64,000 bases of DNA. It comes from Deltaproteobacteria bacterium. Its GTDB lineage: Bacteria; Desulfobacterota; JADFVX01. Position numbers and translations under genes: made by a program. Below the pieces are notes generated by a model. That model worked only from the letters and a program-made list of their open reading frames with translations, did not search any database and was not told the DNA's origin. The stretch's first letter is position 1. Each line of letters opens with the position of its first letter. Positions 50,247 to 59,243 of the stretch are shown here, piece by piece. The stretch lies in assembly GCA_029860075.1 (NCBI GenBank), contig JAOUBX010000014.1, forward strand, positions 1 through 64,000, in the 5' to 3' direction.

Positions 50247-51314
50247 CTATTGGACGATACTAACCTTTTCGCCGGGGAGAAGATTGCGCTGGCCAACAAC
50301 GACGACCCTCTCTCCCTCACTTACACCGGAAATAACGACAATACGCTCGTTTTCCATCTCTCCAAGAAGAACAGGCCTTCGTTCAGCAACGCCCTCTTTC
50401 GTAACAATAAAGAGGGACCTCCCTTTCACATCGTCCAAAATAGCATCCTGGGGAACAAGGAGACAATCTTCACAGCGCTCCTTGACGAGCTTTACCCGGG
50501 CCATCATGCCCGGCTTGAAACGGTTTTTGTCATTTTTGAGCGTTATTTCAACGAGGAAAGTACCGGCCTTTCTTTCTACCTGGGGAGAAATATAGTCGAT
50601 GGTTCCTTTAAAGACCTCCCCCCCATAGGCATTAAAAACAACTTCAGCTACAGTACCGACGGTAAAATAGGAAAGGTCCTTTTCGGCAATAGCCACTTCG
50701 ACCTTGACCGTTGAAAGGTCGGCAAGGGTTGCAACGGCCTTGCCCGGTGTTACATATTCCCCTTCCTCTACATGCTTCACTTCAACCACCCCCTCAATGG
50801 GGCTGAAGATTTTTTTCTTTTTAAGCTGGGCCTTGAGATTTTCAACTCTTGCTCCGGCCATGTCCGTTTTGAGAAGCGCATTTCGCAGATCAAAGTCGGT
50901 TACCGCCCCTCTCCCCTTTTTTAAAGCGAGCAGCTTTTCGTGGTTAAGGCGCTCTATTTCATAGGAAGCTTCAAGTTCCTTGAGTGATGCCTTAAGCAAC
51001 GCATCATCGAGGCCAATAAGGATGGCCCCCTTTTTTACCTTCTCTCCCTTATCGAAGTAGGTCCTCTTGACAAGCCCCGGTTCTTCGGAACTTACCATCA
51101 CCACAGTCTTTGCCCGACAGGAACCGACAAATTCAACCTTCTTTATAAAGTCTGCCGCCCCGACGGTAAGCACTTTTACAAGAGGCGCCTTTTTTTCCTT
51201 TTCCTCCTCAGGGGCTGCGCTCTTTTCTCCGTCATCCCCCTTGCAGCCAACCATGCTGAAGAGAAAAATTCCTGCCAGCAGGAATTTATATTTATCATTC
51301 AGGGTAAAGAACAT
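50247..51314 (-). CDS. RND periplasmic adaptor (membrane fusion) lipoprotein
   Basis: 355 residues from ATG 51314 (AGGAG eight bases upstream); the upstream frame to 51380 is discarded. The signal sequence ends in 'SMVGC', a lipobox. 'VMVSSEEPGLVKRTYFDKGEKVKKG' and 'KIFSPIEGVVEVKHVEEGEYVTPG' are the two halves of the lipoyl/barrel-sandwich domain, separated by a coiled-coil hairpin (about 100-165). Beta-barrel and membrane-proximal domains follow. It links the permease to TolC. Middle gene of the tripartite set. Confidence 0.94.
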   Translation of the reverse strand: MFFTLNDKYKFLLAGIFLFSMVGCKGDDGEKSAAPEEEKEKKAPLVKVLTVGAADFIKKVEFVGSCRAKTVVMVSSEEPGLVKRTYFDKGEKVKKGAILIGLDDALLKASLKELEASYEIERLNHEKLLALKKGRGAVTDFDLRNALLKTDMAGARVENLKAQLKKKKIFSPIEGVVEVKHVEEGEYVTPGKAVATLADLSTVKVEVAIAEKDLSYFTVGTVAEVVFNAYGGEVFKGTIDYISPQVERKAGTFLVEITLKNDKNRFKPGMMARVKLVKERCEDCLLVPQDAILDDVKGRSLFIVTKEGVAERRPVLLGEMENERIVVISGVSEGERVVVVGQRNLLPGEKVSIVQ

Positions 51315-51423
51315 AAGTTTTTCTCCTTTTCCGGCATTACCTGTCCCCCCAAATTTGACATCCTCTTTCTCCCTTTGCAAGGGAAACTCAGGCGGGGGCT
51401 GTTTATCTTTAATTATTCAAGAT

Positions 51424-52755
51424 CTATTGCCAATTTAACAAAACCGTCCCCATGGCCCTTTCCAGCTCCGTCCGTGCTATAAGCCAGTCATAAACGGCCT
51501 CTTTGTAATTGCTTCTCGCCTGTGTCAGCGCCAGTTGCGCATCAAGAACTTCAAGTTCACTAACAACACCATTGAGATTACCTGTCTCGGCAATTTCAAA
51601 GGCCCTGGCGGCATTTTCAATGTTTTTTTCCTGTGACTGAATCAATTCCCTCACTTCCGCCATACGACTCAGCGCTGTTCTCACTTCAATGTCGATAGTG
51701 CTCATGAGTTCATTTTTTTCTATCTTTCCCCTTTTAACATCACTGCTTTTCTGTGCAATCCTCGCCTTATTGCCCCAACCGTCAAAAAGGGTTGCCTTAA
51801 GACTGAGCCCGACAGTCCAGCTCGTTCCCCATTGGGCCTCTCCCCTTATGTCCATATCATCATTGGCGTAACTGTAGGAGCCGTTCATGGAGAGAGAGGG
51901 GTAGGCCTCCTTGCGGCTTACTTCAACGCTCTGTTCGAGATTTTTTATGGAATAATCGAGGAAGGCAATTTCCGGCCTTTTTGAAAAAGCAAGCTCCAGC
52001 GCCTCATCAATAGTTATTTCCATGGAAGCGTACTGAAGCGCGCCCTCAATGAGAACAGTTTCCTCCTTTTCCATGGCCAGTTGAGATTTGAGGTTCTTTT
52101 CAGCCAGAACAAAGGCATTTTTATTTCGCGTCAGCGCCGGAATGGAATTGGCAAGCTGCACTTCTGCCCTCAACACATCGAAATCAGTAGCCAGTCCCAC
52201 TTCGTAACGGGTCTTAACATCGCTTGCATGCCGCTCAAGCTGGGCTACCGATTCTTCAGTGACAACGATCATGGTCTTTGTATAAAGGTAGTAATAATAG
52301 GCCTTCTTCACCTCCGTCACTACATCGGCCCTGATAATTTCAAACTCCATTTCAGCCTGGCCGGCATAACTCTTTGACGCCTTGACGGCCTCAAAAACTT
52401 CGGGAGCGTAAAGTTTCTGGTCAAGAGTAAGACCCAGCCGGTAATTATCCTGTTCCATGGCAAAGGCATTGGGGCCGAAGGCATAATTCTTAACATCACC
52501 TACATAGGTATAATCGGCATTGGCCTTTACTTCCGGCCAGGCAAGCGCCTTTGTCTCCTTTATCCGGGCAAAGGCTTTTTTCACTGTTTCATGCCCTGCT
52601 TCCACTTTACGGTTATGTTCAAGGGCCCTGGCAATACAGTCTCCAAGGTCAAAGACGATGGGCCCTTCACCTTTTGCAGGAGAAGGGACCAAAGAAGAAA
52701 TCGCCAGAATAAAACAAAGCGTGAGCGCTTTTGATGATTTGACAAATGGTGCCAA
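51424..52755 (-). CDS. TolC-family outer-membrane channel
   Basis: 443 residues. Signal peptide about 1-29. The long helical repeats of outer-membrane efflux proteins show as two tandem halves, e.g. 'LDQKLYAPEVFEAVKASKSYA..AEMEFEIIRADVVTEVKKAYYYYLY' and 'LDAQLALTQARSNYKEAVYDWLIARTELERAMG'. It makes the outer-membrane duct for the adaptor/permease encoded next. The start is TTG (52753-52755), GAGG six bases upstream. The gap to the MFP start is 109 bp, so they are probably co-transcribed. It is 188 bp from the preceding DUF1302-like gene, so read-through from the tetR unit is possible. Confidence 0.93.
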   Translation of the reverse strand: MAPFVKSSKALTLCFILAISSLVPSPAKGEGPIVFDLGDCIARALEHNRKVEAGHETVKKAFARIKETKALAWPEVKANADYTYVGDVKNYAFGPNAFAMEQDNYRLGLTLDQKLYAPEVFEAVKASKSYAGQAEMEFEIIRADVVTEVKKAYYYYLYTKTMIVVTEESVAQLERHASDVKTRYEVGLATDFDVLRAEVQLANSIPALTRNKNAFVLAEKNLKSQLAMEKEETVLIEGALQYASMEITIDEALELAFSKRPEIAFLDYSIKNLEQSVEVSRKEAYPSLSMNGSYSYANDDMDIRGEAQWGTSWTVGLSLKATLFDGWGNKARIAQKSSDVKRGKIEKNELMSTIDIEVRTALSRMAEVRELIQSQEKNIENAARAFEIAETGNLNGVVSELEVLDAQLALTQARSNYKEAVYDWLIARTELERAMGTVLLNWQ

Positions 52756-52943
52756 TGGGAACCTCTATTCCTGAAAACAGCAGTTTAACGGCAGAATCGG
52801 CGGACTTGGCGAAGAACAACAAAAAAACTAATGTTAATTCAACAATACCTGCTAATCAGGAGTCTGTGACTTAATTTTTTTACGCTCTTTTTACTTTTCT
52901 CCGCACCCTCTGCCTTCTCTGCGTTGCAAATAGATTTTAAAAC

Positions 52944-54176
52944 TTAATAATTGCAGGTAATCTCCAGCTCCGCCCTGTCGGCCTCATCAAACTGCCCCAG
53001 GAAGGAATCATCAGGTCCGCTGAAGACAGCTCCACCAAGATGTACCTTCCACCTGTCCGTCAGAGAATAAACAGCGCTCAACCTTGCCAGATTATCTTTG
53101 TCCTTTGTTCCGTAAATATCAAGCAGTTTAAGCTCCAGCATTTCATTGAGAAATTTTACATTCACAAGCAGGGAAAGCGTCGTTGAAGCTTCATCGAAGA
53201 CAATACCGTCATCATAGTCCCGGATATAACTTTCAAAGACTTGCCCCGATATGAGCCAGTCTCCCTTCGTATAATCAATACCGATAGCACCCCGTACCTC
53301 GTCTTTCTTCACCTGTCCGTCTGCATCGAGAGGATCTGCCGTTGAAAAATACCTGCCCCTGTTATAGGCTGATTCTCCACGAATGACAAAACTGCCAAAA
53401 GCATTAGAGAAGGAACCGCCATACATATCGCTCTCTTTATAGCGCCTGACAATAGCAGGATTACCGCCAATAGTTTCACGAAAAAAGAGAGGGTTATCTT
53501 CCCATGAATGGAAGTAGTTAAGCGTGTAATCCCATCCCCGGGCAAAACCGCTGTATCGAATCCCGTACTCCCTGTCAGCTAAAGTCCCCCCCGGCTCTTC
53601 TTCTTCGGCGTGAATAAGAGGCAGCGCGCGTATCGACTTCAAATAGGCAGGCTCGAAGCGATCACCTGATCGGGCAATATCATTGGGCCGGTAATCAGGA
53701 ATAATGAGCAACTGAAGCGTATCATCTCCCACATAAATATCCCCCCTCACCATCCAGAGAGGAATGCGGCTGTCGATAAAATCATCGAGAATAAATTCCC
53801 TGAAATCCTGCGGATTGATAAGGTCGAGCAACTTGAGACCATCCGTTTTTCCCCAGACGACCTGCTGCCTCCCCAAACGGGCTTTAAAATTGTCACCACT
53901 ATAATCAATATAAAGTTCCCTCACGTCCCCTTCGGAATGAATATCCTCTTCAAGTTCTGTCTCATAAAGTCCGCGCAAAAAGGCCTTTACAGAAATATGT
54001 TCTCCCAAATAACTTTTGATCTCCACATCAATGTTCTGCTCATTTTTTTGAACCGTCCCGGATGTCGTCTCCCAGGCACCCTCCAACCTGGCACGGCCGA
54101 ATATTTCCGTTTCCCCATCCGATGAGGCGGGAAGCAGCAATACAAATGCAATAAAGATAGAAGACGCTTTCTTCAC
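52944..54176 (-). CDS. DUF1302-like outer-membrane beta-barrel protein
   Basis: 410 residues from GTG 54176. That start gives a clean signal peptide ('KKASSIFIAFVLLLPASSDG'), and its G is shared with the stop of the upstream gene; an ATG at 54212 would bury the signal sequence. The mature protein is built of amphipathic strands and carries 'RELYIDYSGDNFKARLGRQQVVWGKTDG' followed by 'INPQDFREFILDDFIDSRIPLWM', which I associate with the DUF1302 family. It ends in an aromatic residue (CNY). Family function is unknown; members often sit with MMPL-type transporters and LolA-like proteins, as here, suggesting outer-membrane lipid or hydrophobe transport. Confidence 0.8.
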   Translation of the reverse strand: MKKASSIFIAFVLLLPASSDGETEIFGRARLEGAWETTSGTVQKNEQNIDVEIKSYLGEHISVKAFLRGLYETELEEDIHSEGDVRELYIDYSGDNFKARLGRQQVVWGKTDGLKLLDLINPQDFREFILDDFIDSRIPLWMVRGDIYVGDDTLQLLIIPDYRPNDIARSGDRFEPAYLKSIRALPLIHAEEEEPGGTLADREYGIRYSGFARGWDYTLNYFHSWEDNPLFFRETIGGNPAIVRRYKESDMYGGSFSNAFGSFVIRGESAYNRGRYFSTADPLDADGQVKKDEVRGAIGIDYTKGDWLISGQVFESYIRDYDDGIVFDEASTTLSLLVNVKFLNEMLELKLLDIYGTKDKDNLARLSAVYSLTDRWKVHLGGAVFSGPDDSFLGQFDEADRAELEITCNY

Positions 54177-54955
54177 TACCGGCCCGATTCCATTTTTCTC
54201 TTTGTAAACCACCCCTCTTTGAGGCCCGTATTTAACTTAATATCCTCAATCTCGATGGATGTGCTGTGACCGGTCTGCTCATTTTTCACATAGATCTTCG
54301 TTACAACCCATACATTGCCGATTTTTTTCCAGTCAATGCGTTGCCTCTTTAAAAAGCGTCCCTTACGATCATAAAAATCCGTGCGGTAATCAACAAAGGT
54401 TTCCTTATCGATCCACTTTTCCTTCCTGCTGTACATATATTTTTTATTCCCGGGAGTCATCTCTACGACATAACAGGGCCTGCCGTCAAGTGCCTCCTCC
54501 CTTAAAAGCTTATGCTCATCGGACTCAACTTTCCTGTCCCCCATATCGTCAAAAGTGAGATCACTTCCCATAAAAGATTTTTCCTTGTCTGAAGCGGCGA
54601 TACGTTTTATTTTCCTGAGCGCCGGAAGGTAAAGCCACTGGTCGTCATCTTTGCCGGCATCCTGATAACTCCAGTTTAAAAGCGACGTTCCCTTTACGTC
54701 CGAGGGCCGGTCGAAGAAGATAATCGATTTTTCTTCAAATCCGCCCTTTTCCTTCATATTTATCCAGTAGCGCCTCGTCTTCCTTATCCGCTCCTGGCCT
54801 TTTGAATTAATGAGCTTAAAGGTAGACTTTGAGGTAAGGTCTTTCCCTTCGTCCCTTTCATCCCACCTTTTGACGACTTCAAGCCCCGAAAGTTCACTGC
54901 TCCAGGCAGTCAGGGGGAAAAACGCTATGACGGAGAGAACAATAATTCTTTTCAT
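54176..54955 (-). CDS. LolA-like outer-membrane lipoprotein-sorting protein
   Basis: 259 residues from ATG 54955, just 1 nt after the MMPL gene stop (AGGAGG upstream). Signal peptide about 1-19. The mature domain has 'LTSKSTFKLINSKGQERIRKTRRYWI', 'DRPSDVKGTSLLNWSYQ..DDQWLYLPALRKIKRI', 'FMGSDLTFDDM' and 'DFYDRKGRFLKRQRIDWKKIG', the pattern of the LolA-like (PF17131) half-barrel proteins. It would bind lipid or a lipidated ligand in the periplasm and pass it between the MMPL pump and the outer-membrane barrel. Co-translated within the tetR operon. Confidence 0.88.
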   Translation of the reverse strand: MKRIIVLSVIAFFPLTAWSSELSGLEVVKRWDERDEGKDLTSKSTFKLINSKGQERIRKTRRYWINMKEKGGFEEKSIIFFDRPSDVKGTSLLNWSYQDAGKDDDQWLYLPALRKIKRIAASDKEKSFMGSDLTFDDMGDRKVESDEHKLLREEALDGRPCYVVEMTPGNKKYMYSRKEKWIDKETFVDYRTDFYDRKGRFLKRQRIDWKKIGNVWVVTKIYVKNEQTGHSTSIEIEDIKLNTGLKEGWFTKRKMESGR

Positions 54956-54956
54956 T

Positions 54957-57299
54957 TCATGCCTCCTTTTTTTGACCATAAACAAAGGCCGGTTTAAAGC
55001 GGTTAAGAAGAACGGGCAAAAACATGGCCGCTCCCCCGAAACAGGTCATCATGGTTAAGGATATCATCATGCCGAGTTTCTGCTGGGGCACAAGGTTAGC
55101 CGAAAGAAGAACGAGAAAGCCGAGAGCCACGACAAGCGCGTTATACCAAATGGCCCTTCCCGCCGTGAGAAGCGTTGTCCTTGTCACCTCGTGGGGTGAC
55201 TTGCCGCCTCTCGCTTCGAGCCGGTATTTATTGACCATATGAATAGCGTAATCGACACCGATACCGATAGCCATACTTGCCGTAAGCGCCGTGGAGACAT
55301 CGAGGGGAATGCCGATAAACCCCATAAAACCGAAGTTAAAAAAGGCCGAAACCGATATGGGAATAATACAGCAAAGCCCGGCAACAACTGATTTAAACTC
55401 AATAGCGGTAAGAATAAAAATAAGAATTATAGATAGAAAAATGGACCATATCTGTCCGCTGATAATGAGGTCTATAAAGGCATCACTAATAGCAACGGTA
55501 CCGGCTTTTTTAAGGGTCACATCTTTTCCGGGAAAGAATTTTGCTATCCCTTCATCGGCACGGTTGAGCACGGATTTAATGACGCTGCTCTCATCGGTCT
55601 TGATCTGGAAACGTATATTGGCCTTCTGATAATTGTAATCGACGACGGAATCGAAATCCGTCGGGTCGCCTGACATGGAATAGAGGAAGAGATACTGGGC
55701 CGCCAGATCACGGGTTTCAGGCACCTTGAACATTTCCTTCCTGTTTTCATTAAGGACACGGTTCATGCGCTTTAAATACTCGGCAATAGAGATCGATTCA
55801 CCAATGTCCGGATCTTCCAGCATGAAAGCCTGCAGTGAGTCCATTCCCTTGAGTATGGCTGGATTCTTGATGACTTCGGCCTCTTTCCCCTCAACAACAA
55901 TGTTAAGAAGGTTGGTTCCGCCGAAATGACTGTTGAGTTTTTCATCAGCCCGGGGGACAGGGTGTTCCTCATTGAACTGTTTCACCAAAGAAGCGCTAAC
56001 CTTTATCTGGGCAAGGCCGTAACCGCCCAGGGCAATAAAAATAAAGGTGACGACATACATGAAACCCGGTCTGGTGTTTATAATTCGGGCCAGCAGACCC
56101 AGTAACTTCCCTGCATAGTCCACATGGGTAAAGGATCCATGTTCCTCAAAACGCCGCTTCTTCCTGGTGCTTACTTTAAGCGGCAACAAGGAAAGTGTGG
56201 CAGGCAGAAAGGTAATGCTTAATATGAGGGCATAAAAAATCCCTGTTGCAACAAAGAGACCGAAAAAACGCATGGGCATAAGCTCTGACGAGAGAAGCGA
56301 CAGAAATCCGGCCATAGTCGTTATGGAAGTCATAATAACGGGCGGAGCCAGTTCCTCCATGGTGTTATAGACAACAGTCACTTTGCTCTCATGGGGATGA
56401 TGAATAACCTCATCATAATATTTGCTGAGAATATGAATGGCATCTGCACAACCCACGGCAAGGAGGATGACGGGCATCATGGTCATAACCGTATAAATGG
56501 GCACTCCAAAGATAGCCATGGTGCCGAATGTCCAGAGGAGAGTAATAATGACAAGAATAATGGGAAGGAAGACACCTCTCAAGGTATGGAAGGTAAAAAG
56601 CAGGACGCCAAGAATAACAAGAATGGTTATTCTCATCATTTTGGGCATATCATGCTGCATGGTTGCGGCAAAAACCCCTTCTATTACCGGCCGTCCGGCA
56701 AGAACAACCTCTGTTTCACCCTTGTCGAGAGAACCGATAAGTTCCTTTACCTTGCGGTACATGACTACCTGTTTGTCGTCACGTTCGATCATGGCCATAA
56801 TAATGGCGCCCGTACCGTCACGACTGACAATAGTGCCGTTAACCATTTCATTGTCTTCCACGGCAGCCCTAAGGGCGCTAATCTCTTCTGCCGTCCCGGG
56901 AACTTCCTTCATGAAAGGGGTAACATCCATGCCGAAATCCGTACCCACAACATTATCGAGGGAGGCAAGACTCACAACATCGGACTTCTTACGATTGAGA
57001 ATGCCGTCCATATCGCGCAACCCATCGGTGATTTCCCTGATAAGAGCAAGGGTTTCCCCATTGTAAATCCCCGATTTTCCTTTGTTAAAAATACCGACAA
57101 CGATGGAATCTTTTACCTCGAACCACTCTTCTACCTGGTCGTTATAAGTGACGGTGGGGTGATCATCAGGAAACATGGCTTCAAGGTTAGTTTCACTGCG
57201 AAGCCCAGGCAGACGGCTTGCCATGAAGATTGTCAAAATGAGGAGCATGAGCAAAACCGTTTTGGGATGCGCAATGACCCAGTGATTTACTTTTTTCAT
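54957..57299 (-). CDS. MMPL/RND-superfamily transporter
   Basis: 780 residues with 12 membrane segments in two 6-helix halves, each with a periplasmic loop. Evidence: 'SRLPGLRSETNLEAMFPDDHPTVTYNDQVEEWF' after the first helix, the SSD-like 'MPVILLAVGCADAIHILSKYYDE', and its repeat 'MAIGIGVDYAIHMVNKYRLEA'. This family (COG1033, including hopanoid- and lipid-exporting members) works without a TolC duct. It starts 1 bp after tetR and is followed at once by the LolA-like gene, so the three proteins likely form one envelope lipid-trafficking system under TetR control. Confidence 0.92.
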   Translation of the reverse strand: MKKVNHWVIAHPKTVLLMLLILTIFMASRLPGLRSETNLEAMFPDDHPTVTYNDQVEEWFEVKDSIVVGIFNKGKSGIYNGETLALIREITDGLRDMDGILNRKKSDVVSLASLDNVVGTDFGMDVTPFMKEVPGTAEEISALRAAVEDNEMVNGTIVSRDGTGAIIMAMIERDDKQVVMYRKVKELIGSLDKGETEVVLAGRPVIEGVFAATMQHDMPKMMRITILVILGVLLFTFHTLRGVFLPIILVIITLLWTFGTMAIFGVPIYTVMTMMPVILLAVGCADAIHILSKYYDEVIHHPHESKVTVVYNTMEELAPPVIMTSITTMAGFLSLLSSELMPMRFFGLFVATGIFYALILSITFLPATLSLLPLKVSTRKKRRFEEHGSFTHVDYAGKLLGLLARIINTRPGFMYVVTFIFIALGGYGLAQIKVSASLVKQFNEEHPVPRADEKLNSHFGGTNLLNIVVEGKEAEVIKNPAILKGMDSLQAFMLEDPDIGESISIAEYLKRMNRVLNENRKEMFKVPETRDLAAQYLFLYSMSGDPTDFDSVVDYNYQKANIRFQIKTDESSVIKSVLNRADEGIAKFFPGKDVTLKKAGTVAISDAFIDLIISGQIWSIFLSIILIFILTAIEFKSVVAGLCCIIPISVSAFFNFGFMGFIGIPLDVSTALTASMAIGIGVDYAIHMVNKYRLEARGGKSPHEVTRTTLLTAGRAIWYNALVVALGFLVLLSANLVPQQKLGMMISLTMMTCFGGAAMFLPVLLNRFKPAFVYGQKKEA

Positions 57300-57300
57300 A

Positions 57301-57876
57301 TTAGGTCTCCTTTTTCTTCACGCCATTTAAAAAAATGGAACTAATATTTGAAAGCGCCTCTTCTACGGAAATATTCATTTGTTCAAGGAGGTCGGGCTGC
57401 ATAATCGACTGGATAGCGGCGAGATAAAGCTTGGTGGCAATCTGCGTATTAAGGCCCTCTCTGATTCTCCCCTTTTTAATTCCCTCTTCCAGATTTTCAG
57501 CAATATTTTTCATGATCTGCACTTGCCGGAATCGTTCAATCTCTCGCCACAAGTCGGGAATATCCTGTTTGATATCGGCGGGGAAGCGATTATTCATAGA
57601 CGACCGGAGGCGGGTGATTTCCACGACAAGCACTTCAAACCGCTCGACAGGGTCGGAAATGGTCTTTTTCTTTTCTTCAAAAAGGCGGGCCATTTCCTCC
57701 TGAAATTGACCAAGGACCTCACAGGCGACTTCTTCCTTGCCGGCAAAGTGCTTGTAAAGCGTTTTCTTGCTAATTCCAAGGTCAGAAGCAATCTCATCCA
57801 TAGTTACCTTACGGTAACCGTATGTAAAAAAACGCTTTTTTGCTGTATCTATAATTCTTTTTCTCATCAAATCCAT
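57301..57876 (-). CDS. TetR/AcrR-family transcriptional regulator
   Basis: 191 residues. The N-terminal HTH 'RIIDTAKKRFFTYGYRKVTMDEIASDLGISKKTLYKHFAGKEE' is a textbook TetR domain. The C-terminal ~130 residues form an all-helical ligand-binding domain with no recognisable specificity. First gene of the minus-strand operon that continues with the MMPL transporter, so it probably represses its own operon and releases it when a hydrophobic ligand binds. The AT-rich stretch just upstream (about 57900-57925) could hold the operator; I could not define a clear palindrome. Confidence 0.93.
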   Translation of the reverse strand: MDLMRKRIIDTAKKRFFTYGYRKVTMDEIASDLGISKKTLYKHFAGKEEVACEVLGQFQEEMARLFEEKKKTISDPVERFEVLVVEITRLRSSMNNRFPADIKQDIPDLWREIERFRQVQIMKNIAENLEEGIKKGRIREGLNTQIATKLYLAAIQSIMQPDLLEQMNISVEEALSNISSIFLNGVKKKET

Positions 57877-58248
57877 GGAAACTTAAAACACCCTCTCGGT
57901 TTTTATAGTTTATATATATTCCTGCCGTCTGCACAAGTCAAGGGAAAACTCAAATTACCGTTTTTTTTGATCATTAAACTTCCCATGCACTTCACAAAAA
58001 AATAATCCCCAAATGAGCAGTTGCCCATGAATTTATAGTGTAACAGATCGGCTTCACAGCGCTTTCAAAAATCCCTCTTTCAGTCATAGCTTAAACGGGC
58101 ATTTTTTTGGAAGCGCTCTGCCAGCAAGAAGTTGCGCCGGAAAACATGACCCAACTGCCCTTTCATGGAATAATATTTTTTCTACTGTTGACTCTTACTA
58201 TTTCCTGTGCTTAGATGATATGTAAAAAAGCAATAGAAAGGAGTATTT
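57877..58248. other. Divergent intergenic region containing a dispersed element
   Basis: 372 bp. It contains the repeat at 58014-58117 and a weak plus-strand promoter candidate: TTGACT (58188-58193), 17 bp, TTAGAT (58211-58216), for the lipoprotein at 58249. No gene. Confidence 0.45.
58014..58117. repeat. Dispersed hairpin element, copy 2 (plus orientation)
   Basis: GAGCAGTTGCCCATGAATTT and the following ATAGTGTAAC match the reverse complement of 41961-41995. The right part, AGCGCTTTCAAAAAT (58058-58072) and ATTTTTTTGGAAGCGCT (58101-58117), is an inverted repeat of its own. Confidence 0.55.
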
Positions 58249-58968
58249 ATGATTAAACGCAGTTTGATAGTTTTACTGGGGGTGACTTTTCTAATTAACT
58301 TTAACGGCTGCCGGGGTTCAAGTGTAGTGCTCAAAAAACCGGCAACTCCCATTAAGCGGGTCGCCATTGCATCTTTCACTGTAAGTGATTGGGGAGGCAG
58401 CGTAAAAAGCGGCAGTGTTGGAAGTAACTCCGTTTCCAACCTTATCAACGGAACCCTTGGAAAGCTGGTGAGTTCAACGGAAAAGAGTCTTTCCAAACGG
58501 TTCAAGGTAAAAAGCGTTAAAAAATTCATAACCAACAAGACCTACCAGAAACTGGGCTCTGAAAAGGTTCTCACAGTTTACACACCGGTGCTGAGAAAGA
58601 AATCCATGCCCGTTTTCACAACCGTCAGCAGGGAATTAAAGGGCGGCATGATCAAACCTGAAACAGCCAAGGCTCTTTGCAAGACACTTAAGGTCGATGC
58701 GATCGTACTTATTTTCTCCGAATGGACAGTCAAGCAAGGAGGCTTTATTCCCATAACAAAGGCTGTATCCAAGAATGTTTTCACCATGTGGGACCGTGAC
58801 GGGAATATAATCGCCAGGAAGAGAATCGACAAGATGGGGACAAAAACCCTGGGCGCCATGGGAATCAAGGCTGTAAATGAAGATACTATCAATGAATGGG
58901 GTGATACATCCAGACAGTCCCTTGAGCAGATCATACTATCTAAAGAAGTATCGGGGCTTACCCGTTAA
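58249..58968 (+). CDS. Lipoprotein of unknown function
   Basis: 239 residues. The signal sequence ends 'FNGC', a lipobox with Cys at 21. The mature part starts with 'IKRVAIASFTVSDWGG', like secreted proteins whose first strand follows a Lys-rich linker, followed by a Ser-rich helix and an alpha/beta region ('LCKTLKVDAIVLIFSEWTVKQGG', 'MWDRDGNIIARKRI'). This resembles the alpha/beta fold of periplasmic nucleotide-like or TPR-less GNA1162-type proteins only loosely, and I assign no function. AAAGGAG precedes the ATG. A strong terminator follows. Confidence 0.75.
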   Translation: MIKRSLIVLLGVTFLINFNGCRGSSVVLKKPATPIKRVAIASFTVSDWGGSVKSGSVGSNSVSNLINGTLGKLVSSTEKSLSKRFKVKSVKKFITNKTYQKLGSEKVLTVYTPVLRKKSMPVFTTVSRELKGGMIKPETAKALCKTLKVDAIVLIFSEWTVKQGGFIPITKAVSKNVFTMWDRDGNIIARKRIDKMGTKTLGAMGIKAVNEDTINEWGDTSRQSLEQIILSKEVSGLTR

Positions 58969-59013
58969 AAATAAAAGATAAATAAAGCCCGAATATTTCC
59001 ATTTGTTATTGAT

Positions 59014-59048
59014 AAGGCGCATCACCCAATCAGGTGATGCGCCTTTTT
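59014..59048 (+). terminator. Strong intrinsic terminator
   Basis: AAGGCGCATCACC (59014-59026) and GGTGATGCGCCTT (59033-59045) form a perfect 13-bp stem with a 6-nt loop, then a T6 tail. It ends the lipoprotein transcript. Confidence 0.9.
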
Positions 59049-59243
59049 TACAGGACAAAGCATTTCATAAATCAATCACTCCACCGCAGGCAGCGGGATA
59101 TATGCGCAGAAACTGCCTTCCCGTTTTATCGCGGCAATCCGCGGGGAATGCACCCGCCAGAGGCTCAAACTCTTCTTCATTTTGCCGGCAATATGTGTAA
59201 TAATTTCTATGATGCGCGTCATTAAGAAGGAGGTCTCAGGATA

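Noticed and set aside
50237-50320. N-terminal extension of the RND permease
   Set aside because: It would overlap the MFP gene by 74 bp and place non-hydrophobic residues ahead of the first helix; TTG 50236 has a good ribosome binding site.
59049-59243. preQ1 riboswitch ahead of queC
   Set aside because: No preQ1-I or preQ1-II consensus could be matched in the leader.
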